Shown in pieces: positions 43,412-57,849 of a stretch of DNA of 64,000 bases. The position numbers were made by a program, and so were the translations under genes. Below the pieces are notes generated by a model. That model ran no database searches and was not told the origin of the DNA. It worked only from the letters and a program-made list of their open reading frames with translations. Source of the DNA: Physella acuta (Eukaryota; Mollusca; Gastropoda; Physidae); assembly GCF_028476545.1 (NCBI RefSeq), contig NW_026731698.1:372001-436000 (forward strand), read 5' to 3'. Position 1 is the stretch's first letter; each line of letters opens with the position of its first letter.

Positions 43412-43989
43412 ATATGGCATTAGAAGTAGCATGTTTTTGCAGTTGTTTCTTGTGCAAGTAGTTACAAACTTTTTGACAAAGTAATAGTTTTAATGTTGGG
43501 TGTATCAGTGTGAAATTGATAACTGCATGTTAATTGTTCACTGTTCTGTATTGGCTTGATTACATTTAATTGGCTGGGCTGGTCTCTGATTATTAAATGG
43601 TTCATATCCAAATTGAGGAATAAGGTCGACATACCTTTCCATAATCAGTTCTTATGTGGAACCTCATTCTTACTTCTGGTAAACAAAAATAATAGCTTAG
43701 AATTCTAAATTAAGTATAACAACAAGTGTTAACCTTTTCAATAAATATCTGTTTTTTAAATTGTAGATTCGCTTACTAACAATAAAGAGAGAAAAACTAA
43801 TGGTATTAACAGCAAGATAAATATATTTATAGATCAACAGGGTAAGGTGCACTAATGAATAAGGTTCTCCTTGTCAAACCATTTTCCATTATTTATATTA
43901 CTTTCAATGTTTTTTTTAAATACATTATAAAAGTTGAATTAATATTATCTGCTAGCTAAAGCTCTCTGATGGTAACCAAGGTCCATCAG

Positions 43990-44093
43990 CATTTGATCAC
44001 TTTTACTAGAAATAAATTTTAAAACATTGATCACTTTTACTAGAAATAAATTTTAAAACATTGATCACTTTTACTAAAAATAAATTTTAAAAC
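43990..44093. repeat. 34-bp tandem repeat, three copies
   Basis: TTGATCACTTTTACTAGAAA plus TAAATTTTAAAACA three times in a row; the third has one change (ACTAAAAA). Confidence 0.95.
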
Positions 44094-45579
44094 ATGAGCA
44101 TGTTGTGCTAAACCAGAAAATCTTTACATGTATGCATATAAAACAATCTTACTGTGAAAATTAGCAGCATTTCCTATATAAAAAGTCCCATTGTATTAGT
44201 TTACTCAGTAAGTTAACTAAATTAAATAATATTTTTATTTAACATTTATACATTTACACCAAAAAGTTGAAATGATGGCTGACACACAAATTAAGCACAG
44301 ATTGTCTAACTCTTCACATAATTTTCCTCACCAGCATGTTTTTATTTAGTGTATTGATTAGTATAATCACTTTTGGATTCATCAGCTCAGCTGTTGTAAT
44401 TGAAGACGTTTCCTTGAGAACTATATGCTCAGGTTTACTATATCTAGAACCCATGCATTAAAAACATGTTCCTCAACAACATATTTTGCATTGTTAGTGT
44501 ATTTTAATTTTTGATTCACCAATGAGCTGCTGGGCTTGAAACTTTGCAAGTGAAGATGTTGACTTGACAACTAAATTGTGCCCAACTCGACAACCACCTT
44601 TATGCAATTTTTAATATATTTGATACATCTAAAACAACAATACATTTTTGAAAGTTGACACTAGTTTACCTTTATCTATGTAGCATACTGTGAGTTTAAA
44701 TAATCATATACACTTGTACATGTATTGTATGTACTAACATTTATTTCAGCACTGATAATTTTATTTATAACTAATGCACATCTAAATTAAATGTACAGAA
44801 AGTCAGTCGTAAAACATCAAATTAGATCAGTGTTTCTTTAGATTTGTTGTATTATGTGCATTTTTCTCAGAAGTAGCTTTTTATCTGTAAAACGGGTTAA
44901 TAAGAAATACAAATAAGAAAAATTAAGTACCTATACTTGATCAAATTTCTTAAAACTGAACTGCTTTTTCTTCATAAAATTTTCCATAGACAAGATGTGG
45001 AAATAATCCAATAGTACATTTCCTTTCAGTGTTGTAAATGTGTAATAATTTGGATCATTATTTTTTCATTGTATTGTAATGGCTTTTTTAAAAATCAAGT
45101 CCATACTAATGAAATATTTAGCTGAACATTCATGTTTCTATTTCAGGATTGGATATTAAAACATTGTCTTATTTTCATAACCGCTTTATCTACCAGATCA
45201 ATATTATTTTGTATTTTAAGAATTTTTAAAGCTTAAAATGTTAAATGTTAGAAAAAAGTTTACTTTTATATTGGTGATTTTGTTTTTACTGTATTATTTC
45301 AGCTGATGCTAAATTATAATCTTTGTCATTTTGTGATAAATCTGGAGTTAATTTTTTGTTTGTTATGTTTGTTTTTAATGGTTATATAATGGCAAAAAAA
45401 TTATAAAAACCAACAGACTAATTTGGTATTAAAAATCACATTTTCTTCTGACATTTTGTGTCTTTAGAAATATGTCATTAGAAATATAATTATGTTGATT
45501 ATTAATTTATGGAATTAAGACATTCAGGCAGTGGCGGAACTAGAAAAAAAGGGCCACACCGCAAAGAATTTTTTGGGCC

Positions 45580-45719
<140 letters not shown>

Positions 45720-46181
45720 GAAAATACCAACATAGATTAGAATACTCATTTTGGTCTTGTTCGAGTTTTAAAAAAAATAATAATTAAAATACTTAGTTTT
45801 TATTAAAAAGTAAAAACAAGTTACAACACGTCATTTGTGTGACTGCTATTAGTCTGTTTTGAAAATCTGTTTTACTTTTGTTATGATGCCTCCTATGAAA
45901 CAGACGGTCGAAATCATATGAAGCATGAAAGCTGTGTATGTGTAATGGTTTCTCGCCCTATGTTTATTTTTATGTTCTTTTGTATTTATATTATTAGTTT
46001 TAAATACATTTCCTTTTTGTGCTTTGTCATTCTTTAATATGTATTTTTAAATAATAATTAAGAGAAGTAATTGCTTTTTTATATTGTTAAGTGCAAATCT
46101 ATTAAAGGGTGCTTAAGGTTACATATTTGACTATTTAAAAAAGGGAAATAAGTCACGGAAGTGGTTAGAACATTTGCGTAT

Positions 46182-46825
46182 CTTTTTACTTTCTCGTATA
46201 TACGTAGTATAGAGAAAGTATTGTAATCGTGCAAAAAAAAATCGAGATTTTTACAAATCTCGACGTTTTACACCTCACTGATACAGAAAAGCATAATTTT
46301 GCAATCTTGTCCGTATGTCTGTGTGTGTCTGTGTGTAAACACGATAACTTGAGTACCGTTACAGCTAGGTTGATGAAATTTCATATATAAGTATTATATC
46401 AAAATCGTAGATCCGTATCAACTTTTGAGCGATTTCCGACAACCGGAAGTGGTACTTTTTCTACTTTGAATTTTTCAAAAGCCTATAACTTGAGTACTAT
46501 TTCAGATAGATAAATGAAATTTCACATGTAAGTAAAAGATCTAATTCTCTACCTTCTGTTAAATTTTGAGTAATTTCCGTTGACCGGAAGTAGTAATTTA
46601 CGCTACTTCCGATTTTTCAAAAAACTAATGTAAATTTTTAAAGTACTAATAATATTGCGCACTATTATGCACATTTTGTTTCGGCGTTTGTTTGGTGCGC
46701 AATGTTTTTTTCTATGAGATTCTATTCTATTTTTAAAAGTTTAAGTAATTAAAAATCATGTCTACATTCCAAGTTATATAAGAATATTCGAGAAAGTTTA
46801 GGGGAGATCACTCCCGGTTTATTTT
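46182..46825 (+). repeat. Dispersed 0.69-kb repeat, copy 2
   Basis: Same start (TTTTTACTTTCTCGTATATA) and end (GGGAGATCACTCCCGGTTTA) as 31675-32366, in the same orientation and with only scattered differences. Inserted inside the 45529-47106 transposon, so it is younger than that insertion. Confidence 0.87.
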
Positions 46826-47114
46826 ATATGGATTTGTTTTCAAAAGAATTTTGCCGACAACAGCGTGTGTTTGATTGTAGGAGAAAGAGGACTTGAGATG
46901 GTGTCTATAGAATAAAGATAATCCAACCTAAGCTTCAGTATTCTTTTTACAAAACAAGCATTAAGTCAAAAATGCTAGAAGATTATTTTTTTTTAACTGT
47001 AAAAAAAATTGATTATGGTCGGCTGCGGGCCCCTAAACGTCCCGGGCCCCCCCCCCCCCCCTCCCCCCGCATTGCGGGGTCTGGCGGCACTGTAGTTTCG
47101 CCCCTGCATTCAGG

Positions 47115-47957
47115 AGTTCATATAATATCAGTCTTTCATCAAATTTTAATAAAATACATACATAGATATATATTAGATAATTGAACCATCTTCTAATTTA
47201 AAAGCAGCACAACCATGATATATCACAGGTACAACACAAATTTGTGTGTGATTTTGCTCCATAATACATAAGGAACAAAATAAAAGAAAATTAGGATAAC
47301 TTCTATAAGCTTTTAATTGGTTAATAATGTTTGTCAATGGTTTAGTGGCAAATCTTGTAATTCAATTTTCATCGACTTCTTAAACATTCATCTCCAACTA
47401 TATATAATTTTAACCACATTATTTTGGAATCAGTCAGAAAACAATTAATTGATAAACCATTACTCATTCCAGGAGAGAAGTTATCAAGACGAGTCCTAGT
47501 GATCACTCAATCAGCAAGCTGTAGTTGTTGGTCACGGATTGGTAGGTTTCATGCCTGAGAGCTCAAGCAAGAATTAAAAAGAGGGCACATAATCTTCGAA
47601 TAACCTTACTGGATGCAACTTTATGAAGCTCTACAGGCATGACATAGAATTAAGTATGCCCTCACCTCGTTCAAATGTAAGGTTTCATCTGTACAACATT
47701 TCTTTGGTTGAAGTGGGAATATTCCAGGATAAAGCCTATAGCTTCTTGTCACCCCTGCACAATGCAAACCACACCCTGCAACCTACATGACACCATTCAA
47801 CATACAGAACACATTAAAACCTACATTCCCAACTCCCCCCCCCCCCCTTGAACTAACCTCACCCTACGCTCCACACCATATCACTCATCCTGAGGTTCTT
47901 TCGGGGATCTCTTTGGGCGGGCAGTGCCACCTGAATGAAAGGCCACCACAATCCCTA
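47115..47957. other. Unique AT-rich DNA, no gene recognised
   Basis: Between two transposons. A few C-rich tracts (47828-47850) but no coding frame that I can support. Confidence 0.55.
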
Positions 47958-49603
47958 GGGGTCGTCCATAAATGACGTCACACTCGTAAGGGGGAGGGGG
48001 TGGTCCGTAATTTTGTGAAGGTGTGTGATGAGGGGGAGGGGAGGTCAGATGGTGTGACTGCACTTTGCATTATAAAAGAGCAATGTTAGATAACGAGTTT
48101 TAGCCGTTATTTCGCGTTTAAGAAAACGGTTTTATAAATGACATCACACTCGTAGGGGGAGGGGGTGGTCAGGGGCGGAACTACAGTGCCGCCAGACCCC
48201 GCAATGCGGGGGGGGGGGGGGGCCCAGGCGGATTGGGGGCCCAAAAATCCTGGCTAAATTATACTTTTTTTTTAATTTAAATAAAAAAAATTAGGTGGAT
48301 GTCGAGTTATCTTTCTTCTACAGTTACAAACAAACACGATAGTCGGCAAATGTCTTTGAGAAAAATGCACAGACTATAGCTCGAGAGACCGCCAGACATA
48401 TAGACAACTTCAAAGATGCAACCTACCGTTCTTTTTTAGTGGCGTCGATTAGGAGAACAAAAAAGCTTTGAAAATCGAGCTGGGGAAATGTTGCGGCGAC
48501 TATCCTGGTCTTCTAGACGACCGGAAAAAGTCGGCGCTATTGATGTAGATGTTCATCGGCGCTTTCTTGTCCCCTTCCCTTGAACCTCCCCAACTCTCTA
48601 CCCCCCCCCCCCCATCCTCCTAACCTCTACCCCTCACCACACCCTTACTCTTACAATAAGATGTAATGCATAGATTAACGAACCGTTTATGAACTACTGA
48701 ACTGTAAACTGACCACTTCTGCACATTTTGTTAAAGACACTAGTCGGTAGTTGTTCATTTACTTTATGAAGTATTTCGTTGACGAATCTAATTCACACAA
48801 CAAGGAAGGTAAGACTCGTCTTTATATTATTAATCGTTTTATAATTAGTACACATATTAATGGAACATTAGTTATTAACACTAAATACTTTAAAGTTAAA
48901 ATTTTTTAGGATACAATGATCTAGCTTTTAACCCTAAAAATAACCAAAAGATCTATACAGGGGCGGAACTACAGTGCCGCCAGACCCCGCAATGCGGGTG
49001 GGGGGGGGGGCGGGTGGGGGGGGCAGGCCGTTTAGGGGGCCCACAGCCGCCCATAAAAAAAATTTTATAGTTAAAATTATTTTTCTTGCATTTTTGACCT
49101 GATGGTTGTTTTGAAAAAGAATACCGTAGCTGTGGTTGGAGTATCTTTATTCTATAGACACCATCCCACGCACTTGTATATTCTTTTTCCTACAAACACA
49201 CGCTGTTGTCGGCAAAATTCTTTTGAAAAAACATCAATTGCGCGAGAGACCGCTAGATATTAAGACGGCATTTTGAGACCATCCCAAATTTGGTACTGAT
49301 GGATAAAATCACACTGGTGCTTTGTTGTCCCTTTTAAGTTCCTTTCTCAGACCTCCCCTCCCGCTCTTAGCCTTACAAAAAGAGAATAGATAGCGCCTCA
49401 ACAACTAAGCTTGCTCATATCGGTGGTAGTGTAGACAAACTAGCGCTCCAACAACAACGCTGGCTCGAATAGGTGGTAGTTTTGATAAACTAGCGCTCCA
49501 ACAACTAATATCCAAGAAATAAAGTGCCTACATTGTTTACGTTTAATAACCACTGTTCTAGAGAACAAGGCAGACGTCTCAAATGAATACACGAATGATA
49601 GCG

Positions 49604-49704
<101 letters not shown>

Positions 49705-50018
49705 CATATATATATAAATTAGTTTCGTCACTGGCAACTTGATAGTGGTTTTGTAAGTAACAAAGAGAATACACATCTAATACAGTAGTTATGTTATATA
49801 GTAGCTAAGACATGCTGTTGCGTAAAATTTAAAAAAAAAATGAACACAGCTGTAGTGTGAAAGATAGGCAAACGTTCAAACCACTTGCATAAATTATTTC
49901 CCTTTTTCAAATAGTCAAATAGGGGTGCTCAAAAACTCTTTTTAATAATCAAATTAAAAAGCAATTACTTATCTTAATTATTATTTTAAAACAAGTTAAT
50001 TAAAAAGTCTAGTGACAA

Positions 50019-50706
50019 TTTTAGCGCAATTTCCTTATGTTATCTAAAAATAGCTCTGTCGTAGCGTAAATCAAGAGCAGGGTTAGTAAAACCATTGGTT
50101 AGTTATTAAAACGTTTTTTATTAATTTTTTTTTCAGTATTTTACATGTTTTATTTACAATAGAGTTACATGACTAAAAACCATTGCGCGCCTAGCTACTG
50201 AACGTGATGACGAAGCCATAGAACGTGATGGTGCAGCTATTGAAGTGATGACGCGTGTGGTGTGGTTGGAAAAAATGCCTACTAATTCGGTCCAAATTTT
50301 AATTAATTCAAAAAAAAAATTTGTGACCGAACGGAAGGATATTTTTGAAAACTTTCTTCGGCAATATTGTTCTAAATTATGGCAGAAATCGATTGGTACA
50401 TGTTTCAAATCGCTAAGTGGTCTGGTTGCCGAGATATGGGCCAAAAACTGCTTTTTTCGAGGTTTTTTGGCTTTTCCAGGAAATCCATGAAAGAAACCCG
50501 GAATTTTTATAGCCTATGTTCATCCTCGTAACTTGCTTAACATAATTGCTTTTGGAACTAGTCACCGATATTGCTTCGTTGAGGAGGAGATACGACTTAA
50601 AGCTGCGGACACACATCCATCCATCCATCCATCCATTCATACATTCATACATCCAGAAATGACGGGTTAATAAACGCAATTCTCCAGAATGGAAATTGCG
50701 CTAAAA
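50019..50706. mobile_element. Insertion with TTTTAGCGCAATTTCC inverted ends
   Basis: Ends TTTTAGCGCAATTTCC and GGAAATTGCGCTAAAA are exact inverse complements. It interrupts a region that otherwise matches, inverted, the left copy at about 45.7-46.17 kb, so it is a later insertion. Carries a CATCCATCCATC tract near its right end. Family not recognised. Confidence 0.8.
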
Positions 50707-51008
50707 AATAAGTACTAAAGAATGATATAGTATAAAAAGGAAACGTAGTTAAAGTTAATAATATAAATACAAAAAAACATAAAAATAAACATAACACGAG
50801 ACACCATTACTTATACAAAGCTTCATACACTTTTGACCGACTTAATGATTAGAAGTATTTTCAATGCATGAAAACAGAGATTTTTTTCAAAACAGACCAA
50901 TGCACTCATACACATGACATGCTGTTGTGATTAGATTTAATTGAATTTTTTTTTCAAAACTCGATCAGGCCAGAAAGGAGTATTCTATATTCGTATTGTG
51001 TTTGAGTG

Positions 51009-51134
<126 letters not shown>

Positions 51135-51539
51135 TAGGGGGGCCCAAAAAAAATTTTTGCGGGGTGGCCCATTTTTTCTAGTTCCGCCACTGGGGGTGGT
51201 CCGTAATTTTGTGACGGTGTGTGATGGAGGGTAGGGGAGGTCAGATGGTGCGACGTCACTTTTTTGCATTATAAAAAAGCAATGTTAGAAAACTAGTTTT
51301 AGCCGTTATTTCGCGTTTAAGAAAACAGTTTTAATAAATTTTAATAGGAGTTGATTAAAAAAAAAACTATATGTTGACAGAGTTCTGACAAGATTTTGGA
51401 AAAATATCGATGCTTTAAGAAACATTCAACAGTAATGATGTGTGACTTTAGGGGGGGGGGGGGTCTGGCTTTTTGTGACGGAGGGGAGGAGGAGGTAAAA
51501 TTCATCAAAAAAAGCGTGATGCCATTTATGGATGACCCC

Positions 51540-53750
51540 CGCCCCCCCCCCCCCCCCCCCCACTTAGAGAAAAATGTCGCAGTGACCACTCTCCATAAGT
51601 CACCCCACAAACACCCCCCAAACCACAACATTACATATTAAAATACATCACATCCCACTACACCCACAAAACACAACCAACACTTCACCCCACAATTCAT
51701 ACCCAATCACTCAACCCACCCATACACGCCTCTGGCCTTCCACACTACACTCACTGAAGTAAACGATTGTCAACACATTTAATGATTTATTAACTATTTA
51801 GTATTTAAGCAGTTCAGAGTTAAGGCAATTACTTTTTAATCGACACAATCATTTATTGTAAATTATTTTAATTTTAATCATTGCTTTGTTGTTGTTTTTT
51901 TTTTTGGTTTTTTTAGACGTGTTTATACATCAACATGCCCATCAACATGCCTACATTACATCGCACACTTTTTTTTTCTTTTTTGACAACAGAATCGGGT
52001 AAGTGACAAATAAACAGTATTTTTGCATTTGTAATCCTTTGCTACTAATAAAGTTAACATTTTAAATTTTAACCCTATTCTTTTCTTTTTTCTTTTATTT
52101 CCCCTGAGAATTTGTTTATATATTTTTACTTTTTGTGACGTACGTATTTTGTGTGTAAATATGTCTGCCGTTTCTAAGCGACATAGGAAGCCGTATGGTA
52201 AACTGCTACAAAATAATTTCGATTGTTTATCTTTTTATTTGGGGCAAAGAAGATTTAGATCTAGATCTATTTTTTAAGCAACTGCACATTTTTATAAATC
52301 TACACTTTTGAAAACGAAGGTTTGTGTTAAAATACAATTGATCAATTCAATTATTAATACTTGGTAGATCTAGACTAATCTACTAATAGTAACTAACTAG
52401 GGTAATCTATCGTTTTGGGTACGTAAAATCGCCCGCGATTTGTAATGTGAAAAACAGGTGACTCCTTAAATTTTAATAATTATTTCACATTTTGAGGAAG
52501 ATTTATGTTTTAAAAAATTCAAAAATGTTTCCTTGATTCATTTATGTACCTGTTTTTAAACAATTGAATTAAAACTTTTCCGTAATAAATGAAGACTAGC
52601 GATGTTTCTAACAGATGCAACCATGCTCATTTACTATAGCAGCCATCTTGTCTAAGTTTTATATTTATAAGCTTTTAGCGCCAGATTCAGGGGGAAGCCA
52701 CTCTATTTTACAAATGGCTGCTGTTTATATAGCAAATCTTGCTCTCAGACACTGCTGTTTAAAGTTAATTTCTGGCCTGTATCGATATATTTAGCCATTG
52801 ATTTAGGTTTATTATTCATTTATCTATAATATTTGACACACAAGTATGACAATATACTTCTATTAAAGCCTTGACAATGAGGTAACGTTTTCGTACATAA
52901 ATAGCCGCGGGCGATTTTACGTACCCAAAACGATAGATTACCCTAACTAGTCTATCTACTACTCTAGATCTATCTATTATCTATCTATAGTATCTAATCT
53001 AGAGATCTCTAGTTCTAGTTCACTAGTTCTAGATTCTCTAACTAAATTCTAAGCCCAACACAAAAGTCACATTTTCAACATTAAAATGTAAAATATTTAA
53101 ATTTATTAAATACAAATAGGGCTTATTAAATTAAATATTATTAGTTAGGCCTAATCATTACCTATTAAAAATTAAATGTTATTTTTTATCTCTAGTCCAG
53201 AGATCTATAATTTTAATTTATAAATTAAAAATTTATTATAAATTTAATGAATTCAATAATATTATTAATAAAAATTTAGATCTAATAGTCACAGTCTATA
53301 TAGTTAACTATAGTAGGCAGTAGGCCTGTACTAAATAATAAACCATTAGCCCATAATCATAATATAATAATAAGTGAATAGGCCTAAATATTTTAAATAT
53401 ATAATGATAAATGTCTTATTTTTAAATTGTATTTGTTGTTATTAGTAATATATTAGCCATTATTAGCCACTGAAAAGCATATGATTACAATTACATTAAT
53501 GAGTTTAATGAAATGTAAGATTTTAAGAGCTCTTTCAAATACCAAAATATAATTAATAGACCTATTACATTACATAATGTTACATTATTAATTATAGTCA
53601 TTATTTGAAGTAAATACTAAATCAACATTTTGTATGCATGTTTCTGTTTATTTTTTACCTTACTTTTCAAGCTTTTTTTGTATTTTTAGCCTGATCATTA
53701 GTTTATCTTTTGATGCATGACGATGATGTGCATCCTTTTCTTTTTACTAG
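51540..53750. other. AT-rich DNA upstream of the SAXO4-like gene; one TIR element inside
   Basis: Apart from the element at 52400-52943 I see no gene. Rich in AGATCTAGATCT and AGGCCTA motifs (52250-53400). The acceptor TTTTTACTAG at 53741-53750 implies at least one 5' non-coding exon of the SAXO4-like gene in this stretch; I could not place it. Confidence 0.55.
52400..52943. mobile_element. TIR element with about 38-bp terminal inverted repeats
   Basis: Left end GGGTAATCTATCGTTTTGGG then TACGTAAAATCGCCCGCG; the right end is the same inverted with one or two differences (CGCGGGCGATTTTACGTACC then CAAAACGATAGATTACCC). Directly flanked by TAACTA on both sides. The 0.47-kb interior is AT-rich and non-coding. 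Superfamily not assigned. Confidence 0.88.
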
Positions 53751-53767
53751 ATTAAAAAAAATAAACA

Positions 53768-56700
53768 ATGAGCAAGTTACCACTAGGACCTCGGAATGTC
53801 CATATTCAGAAGTCTCAAGGTGCAGACACAAATATTATGAAATTTTACATCACACAAAACTCTAGTACATATGGAGCTCGTTTTGATAAATTCCAACCCC
53901 GTCAGGGTCAGCATAGAGGCACAGGTTATCTGAGTAATTTCCGCCCAGTTGTTCAATATAACAGAAGACTTGATGATGTGGACAACCCAGCAATGAGGTG
54001 AATATCAATATACATTTACATACTGCCTACCTGAAACATCAGCTGTTATTTAAAGTTTTCTCTGCCATAATAGACAACTGCTTGAGTACTAATAATTCAT
54101 TTTTTTAGTAAAATATTCAGAATGATAGCCCACACATACTGTTTAAAAAAAAAAAAAAAAATCAACAAAAAAATTTTTGTTTAGGTATATTTATGGCGGT
54201 TTTCTTTTATCTGGTGATCAAATATATTTTTCATTACAAAAATTATTATTAAATGAACTTTATTTTAAAGACGCATATGTGATGGAAATTACCGCTCAGT
54301 GACTCAGCTTGATTACCAGCCTTACAGAGATCCTTCTGGACTTGAAGTATTTCCCAACAGTGTCCACTACAGTCCTTCAGCTTTTGTCAGACAAAAGGCA
54401 CTATCGATACCAAAAGATATTGAGGTAGTTTTTTAATTAATTTTTAATAATTTTCTTTGTTTTTGAACAAGTATTTGTTCTCTCCCCAAAACATGTTTTT
54501 AAATGTTTGCATATTTTTTTTACCCTTATTAGGTTAATTCAACATTTATTGACACTAGAATTGCCAGCGCACCTGCAAATATTCTACCCAAATTTAAACC
54601 TCTGTTACATAAACTTCAGCCAAAAGACCCTGTAGAGATGGAGAATCATGGATATGTAAGTTGTTCTGGCTCTGGAGATCTTTGCTCATTCTAAAAGTCT
54701 TTTTGTCTTATCATGATCCCCAACACTATTGTAAAGCATAGGGGCTAACTTACAATGTTAAACAAATGTAAATAAAAAAAAGAAATGAATGTATTTTCAA
54801 AACAGTTAAATATTAACTATTGTCATATAAAGTAGAGTAGGCCTACTCTAGCTATGTTTATACAACTATTTCAAATAGCCTTATTATAAATGAGAAATCA
54901 GTGGTACAACTGGATTGTTGCTTTTTAAACTAATACACAACTATTTTCTGCAGGGACCAAAATATATGACAACTGAAACACAAGAAAAATACAAGGGGTT
55001 GCCATATCCTAGTGGTAAGTAAATGAAACAAGAAGATAATTCTAATATGTTAATCAAGAAATTTAACTGTACAATTTTGAGTCTAAACACTTGCAAAATA
55101 GCAAATTGGAAACTTTCAATCCATATGTGTGTCAATATACATCAGTGAACAGGAAAAATTAGTTAATTTAATGTAAAACCATTTATTTCACGTGTGTTTA
55201 GGTTTTATAACCCTCTCACAACAATAGTGATAAAACTATTAGCACATTCATTCTTATGAGCCCACATATAACACAATTCATCAAAAAATGTACAACTTTG
55301 TTGAGTTTGTGTAGCTAGACCAAGTCAACTTGAACATTCATAATCTAAGTGCTTTAACTTGTTAATAATAATTTCCCTTCTACTGATAGTTTAACTCTAA
55401 ATTTCAATTTTTGCTGTGTGCTATAAAGATATACAAATACAAATTTAAGTTGATGTTAGTACAAGGGAGATTGGCCCACAAGAAGTGTCAGGATTTGTGC
55501 ATAACATCACAGATGAGCCAGTGACCTATGAGAGACCTATTGCATACACCAATGAACGCCCTGTAAGTTATTTAATGCTTTATGGAGCCATAAGATACTC
55601 TTCTTTACAAAATGTGACAAAAACCATCTTATAGCCAGTCATGTAAAATCATCTTATTTTAATTGTTTTGTTATTGAATGATCCACTTTTTTCTAACTTC
55701 GGCTCTTAGTTTTTGTTTTCTTTCTTTTAGGGCTGGTATACCCACAGGCCAACAGGAGTTTCTGTCACAAAAACCAGTTTTATACCTTCCACTTGGTCAC
55801 GGGTATGGTTAACATTTTACATTTTACACTTAGGCACTTGATATTTTAATTCATTAAAAACATATTTCATTGTTTATAATGATTAAGTATGTGTAACCAA
55901 TGTTTTTAGGGTGATGACCCATTACCAGGGGGTGTAACTCATGGGTCAGAAAGAGGCACTGGGTTCACCAGGGAAGAAGTTAAACCTAAATATGTTAACC
56001 TCAAAGCTCCAGATGTAAGTACTGCCCATATGGTCAAGAACTGAAAATTATTTGAAAATGAGAAGTCAGGACGTAACAATTTAATATATCTTAAATTTAA
56101 ATACAAAGAATAATTACAATGGTTTTGTTGTTTATGTAAAGATTACAAGATAAAAATAAAAACCTGTACTTTTTATAATACATTTTTAAGGCCTATGATA
56201 GGCTAAGTGAAATGCCTGGTCTGAAGGCAGACAGAACCCGCAAGAATGATCCAGCTGAATTTATCAACATGCAAGTTCCAAACAACAGAACTAGGTAGGT
56301 AGCAAGCCTTTTCAGTTGTTATTTTTTTAGTACTAGCTTACAAAGTTAGTAAGATATTTTGTCAAGTTTTGTGACCTAGCCCTAATAATTGAACACTGTT
56401 GAGGTAATAAGTGGACTGTGTGGTTAGGTGGTAGAGCCAATGTTTGTTAACCCAACTGCCCCGAGTTTAATCATCTAGCTGATGAGGCTCATAAGATGGG
56501 GAGAGAAAACTCAGAAATATAACAACTGCTGCCTAAGTATATCCAGAAAGAAAAGCTAAATGACAATGTAGAGTCAACAAGCCATGCATGGCTCATAACA
56601 TATTGACAAGTAATATTTTAATATATTAAAGGAAATCACCTCCCATAATCCAATAAAAAAAGTTTAAGTAATACATGTTGTAATACTAAATAATTATGAA

Positions 56701-57707
56701 GTACTCATCATGTTATTATTGATAGGATAAGCTACATTTTTTCAGCATTTGAACCATTTGGTGTATTTCAGCCTTGCTGCCGAGCAGTTTAAAGGTCAGG
56801 CCAGGCCAACACCAACAGAGGCTGACAGAGTTAACCGAACTAAAGTTGGTTTCAAGGAGGACACTGGCTTCACAGAGAACCATGTTCCATTTGTCCAAAC
56901 AGCTGACAACAAGATGCGCTTTTTGACCCATTATATGACAAGGTTAGCTGGGTTGTTTTAAATATATTCAAAATTAAATATCAAGAATCTTAACATAATT
57001 ACATTACTTAGTTTCTTTGAAGATAAATTAAAACAGATGTTTTTAGAACACTTTTTTCCCAAAGACTGATAAGTTAGCAATTTCTAGATGAAATGAAAGC
57101 CTCTTTACACTGACTAACTTTAGAATTAGAACACATTTTACATTTCTTTGTCTTGTGAACCTGCAGGTTTGGTCCAGATCCAACACCTGTTGGTGTGGAC
57201 AGAGCTGGTCACTTGAGTGGTGGGGTGATGAGGCCAACACCTAATGGCTTCACCAAATCAAATACTATAGACACTTACGGAAATGAGTTGCCCAGCTCAC
57301 ATATACTGCAACGAATTGAACCCTACGTTGGAAGGTAGATCACAATTGATTTTTTTAACACCATGTCACTTTTTATAGGAAATATTTAACTCTGGTCAAG
57401 ATGGCTTCAATTTTTGAAAACAATTGGCTGATTTCATTCTCTTGTACTTTTAACACAAGTTAACATTAAACATGTAATACAAATAAATATCTTTGTTTAG
57501 TGTAGTGGTGGCTTAAATTAACCAGAGTTATTAAAAATATTGATGAAATAAAGTATTAAAGAGTTATTATCTTTTAGATCAATCTGTGTGGTTAGCTAAT
57601 TGGTAAATCATTTTTTTACCTTTGTCCACAGGAGCATCAGAGCTAAAAACCCTTTTTATGATGATCATACACATGATTCCAAGATACATACACAGCTGTT
57701 AGCATAG
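53768..57707 (+). CDS. SAXO4: SAXO4 (PPP1R32)-like axonemal microtubule protein
   Basis: Eleven coding exons, all in phase: 53768-53997, 54271-54424, 54533-54655, 54954-55014, 55450-55562, 55731-55802, 55910-56014, 56191-56294, 56772-56942, 57167-57334, 57632-57707; 458 aa plus stop (human protein about 425). The N-terminus MSKLPLGP, MKFYITQNSSTYGARFD, GQHRGTGYLSNFRPVVQYNR and LDDVDNPAM matches the vertebrate family closely, and GPKYMTTETQEKYKG recalls its GPRFMTSEYNSKY. No membrane segment or signal peptide; rich in short Gly/Pro/Thr/Tyr motifs as in ciliary inner-junction or outer-surface proteins. In vertebrates it is linked to cilia and sperm flagella and to protein phosphatase 1. An acceptor at 53750 shows an upstream 5' UTR exon. 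Intron 8 carries a SINE. Convergent with ZC4H2. Confidence 0.93.
56418..56650 (+). mobile_element. tRNA-derived SINE (family B), copy 2
   Basis: Head GGTTAGGTGGTAGAGCC (A box) and CCCCGAGTTTAATC (weak B box), body GAGAAAACTC and AACAACTGCTGCCTAAGTA, tail GGAAATCACCTCC. Same order of blocks as 22086-22350. In an intron of the SAXO4-like gene. Confidence 0.75.
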
Positions 57708-57805
57708 TCAAGTTTTAAATTATATGGAAAAATATCTTCCAAAATTATGAATGTATATTTTATCTTTTAAATTGCAGGAATTATATGCAGAGATTCCAAA
57801 AAACC

Positions 57806-57811
57806 AATAAA
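57806..57811 (+). promoter_or_regulatory. Polyadenylation signal of the SAXO4-like gene
   Basis: AATAAA about 100 bp after the stop codon; a second AATAAA follows at about 57918. Confidence 0.6.
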
Positions 57812-57849
57812 CCTTAAATGATTATGTTTTTCTAAAATTATATATATGT

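Larger units (their letters stand above)
42010..45520 (+). other. 3' region of the TMEM35A-like gene, AT-rich, no other gene
   Basis: Long AT-rich stretch without credible coding frames. A polyadenylation signal AATAAA at 43406-43411 is one candidate end of the transcript; others follow. I see no second gene before the transposon at 45529. Confidence 0.6.
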
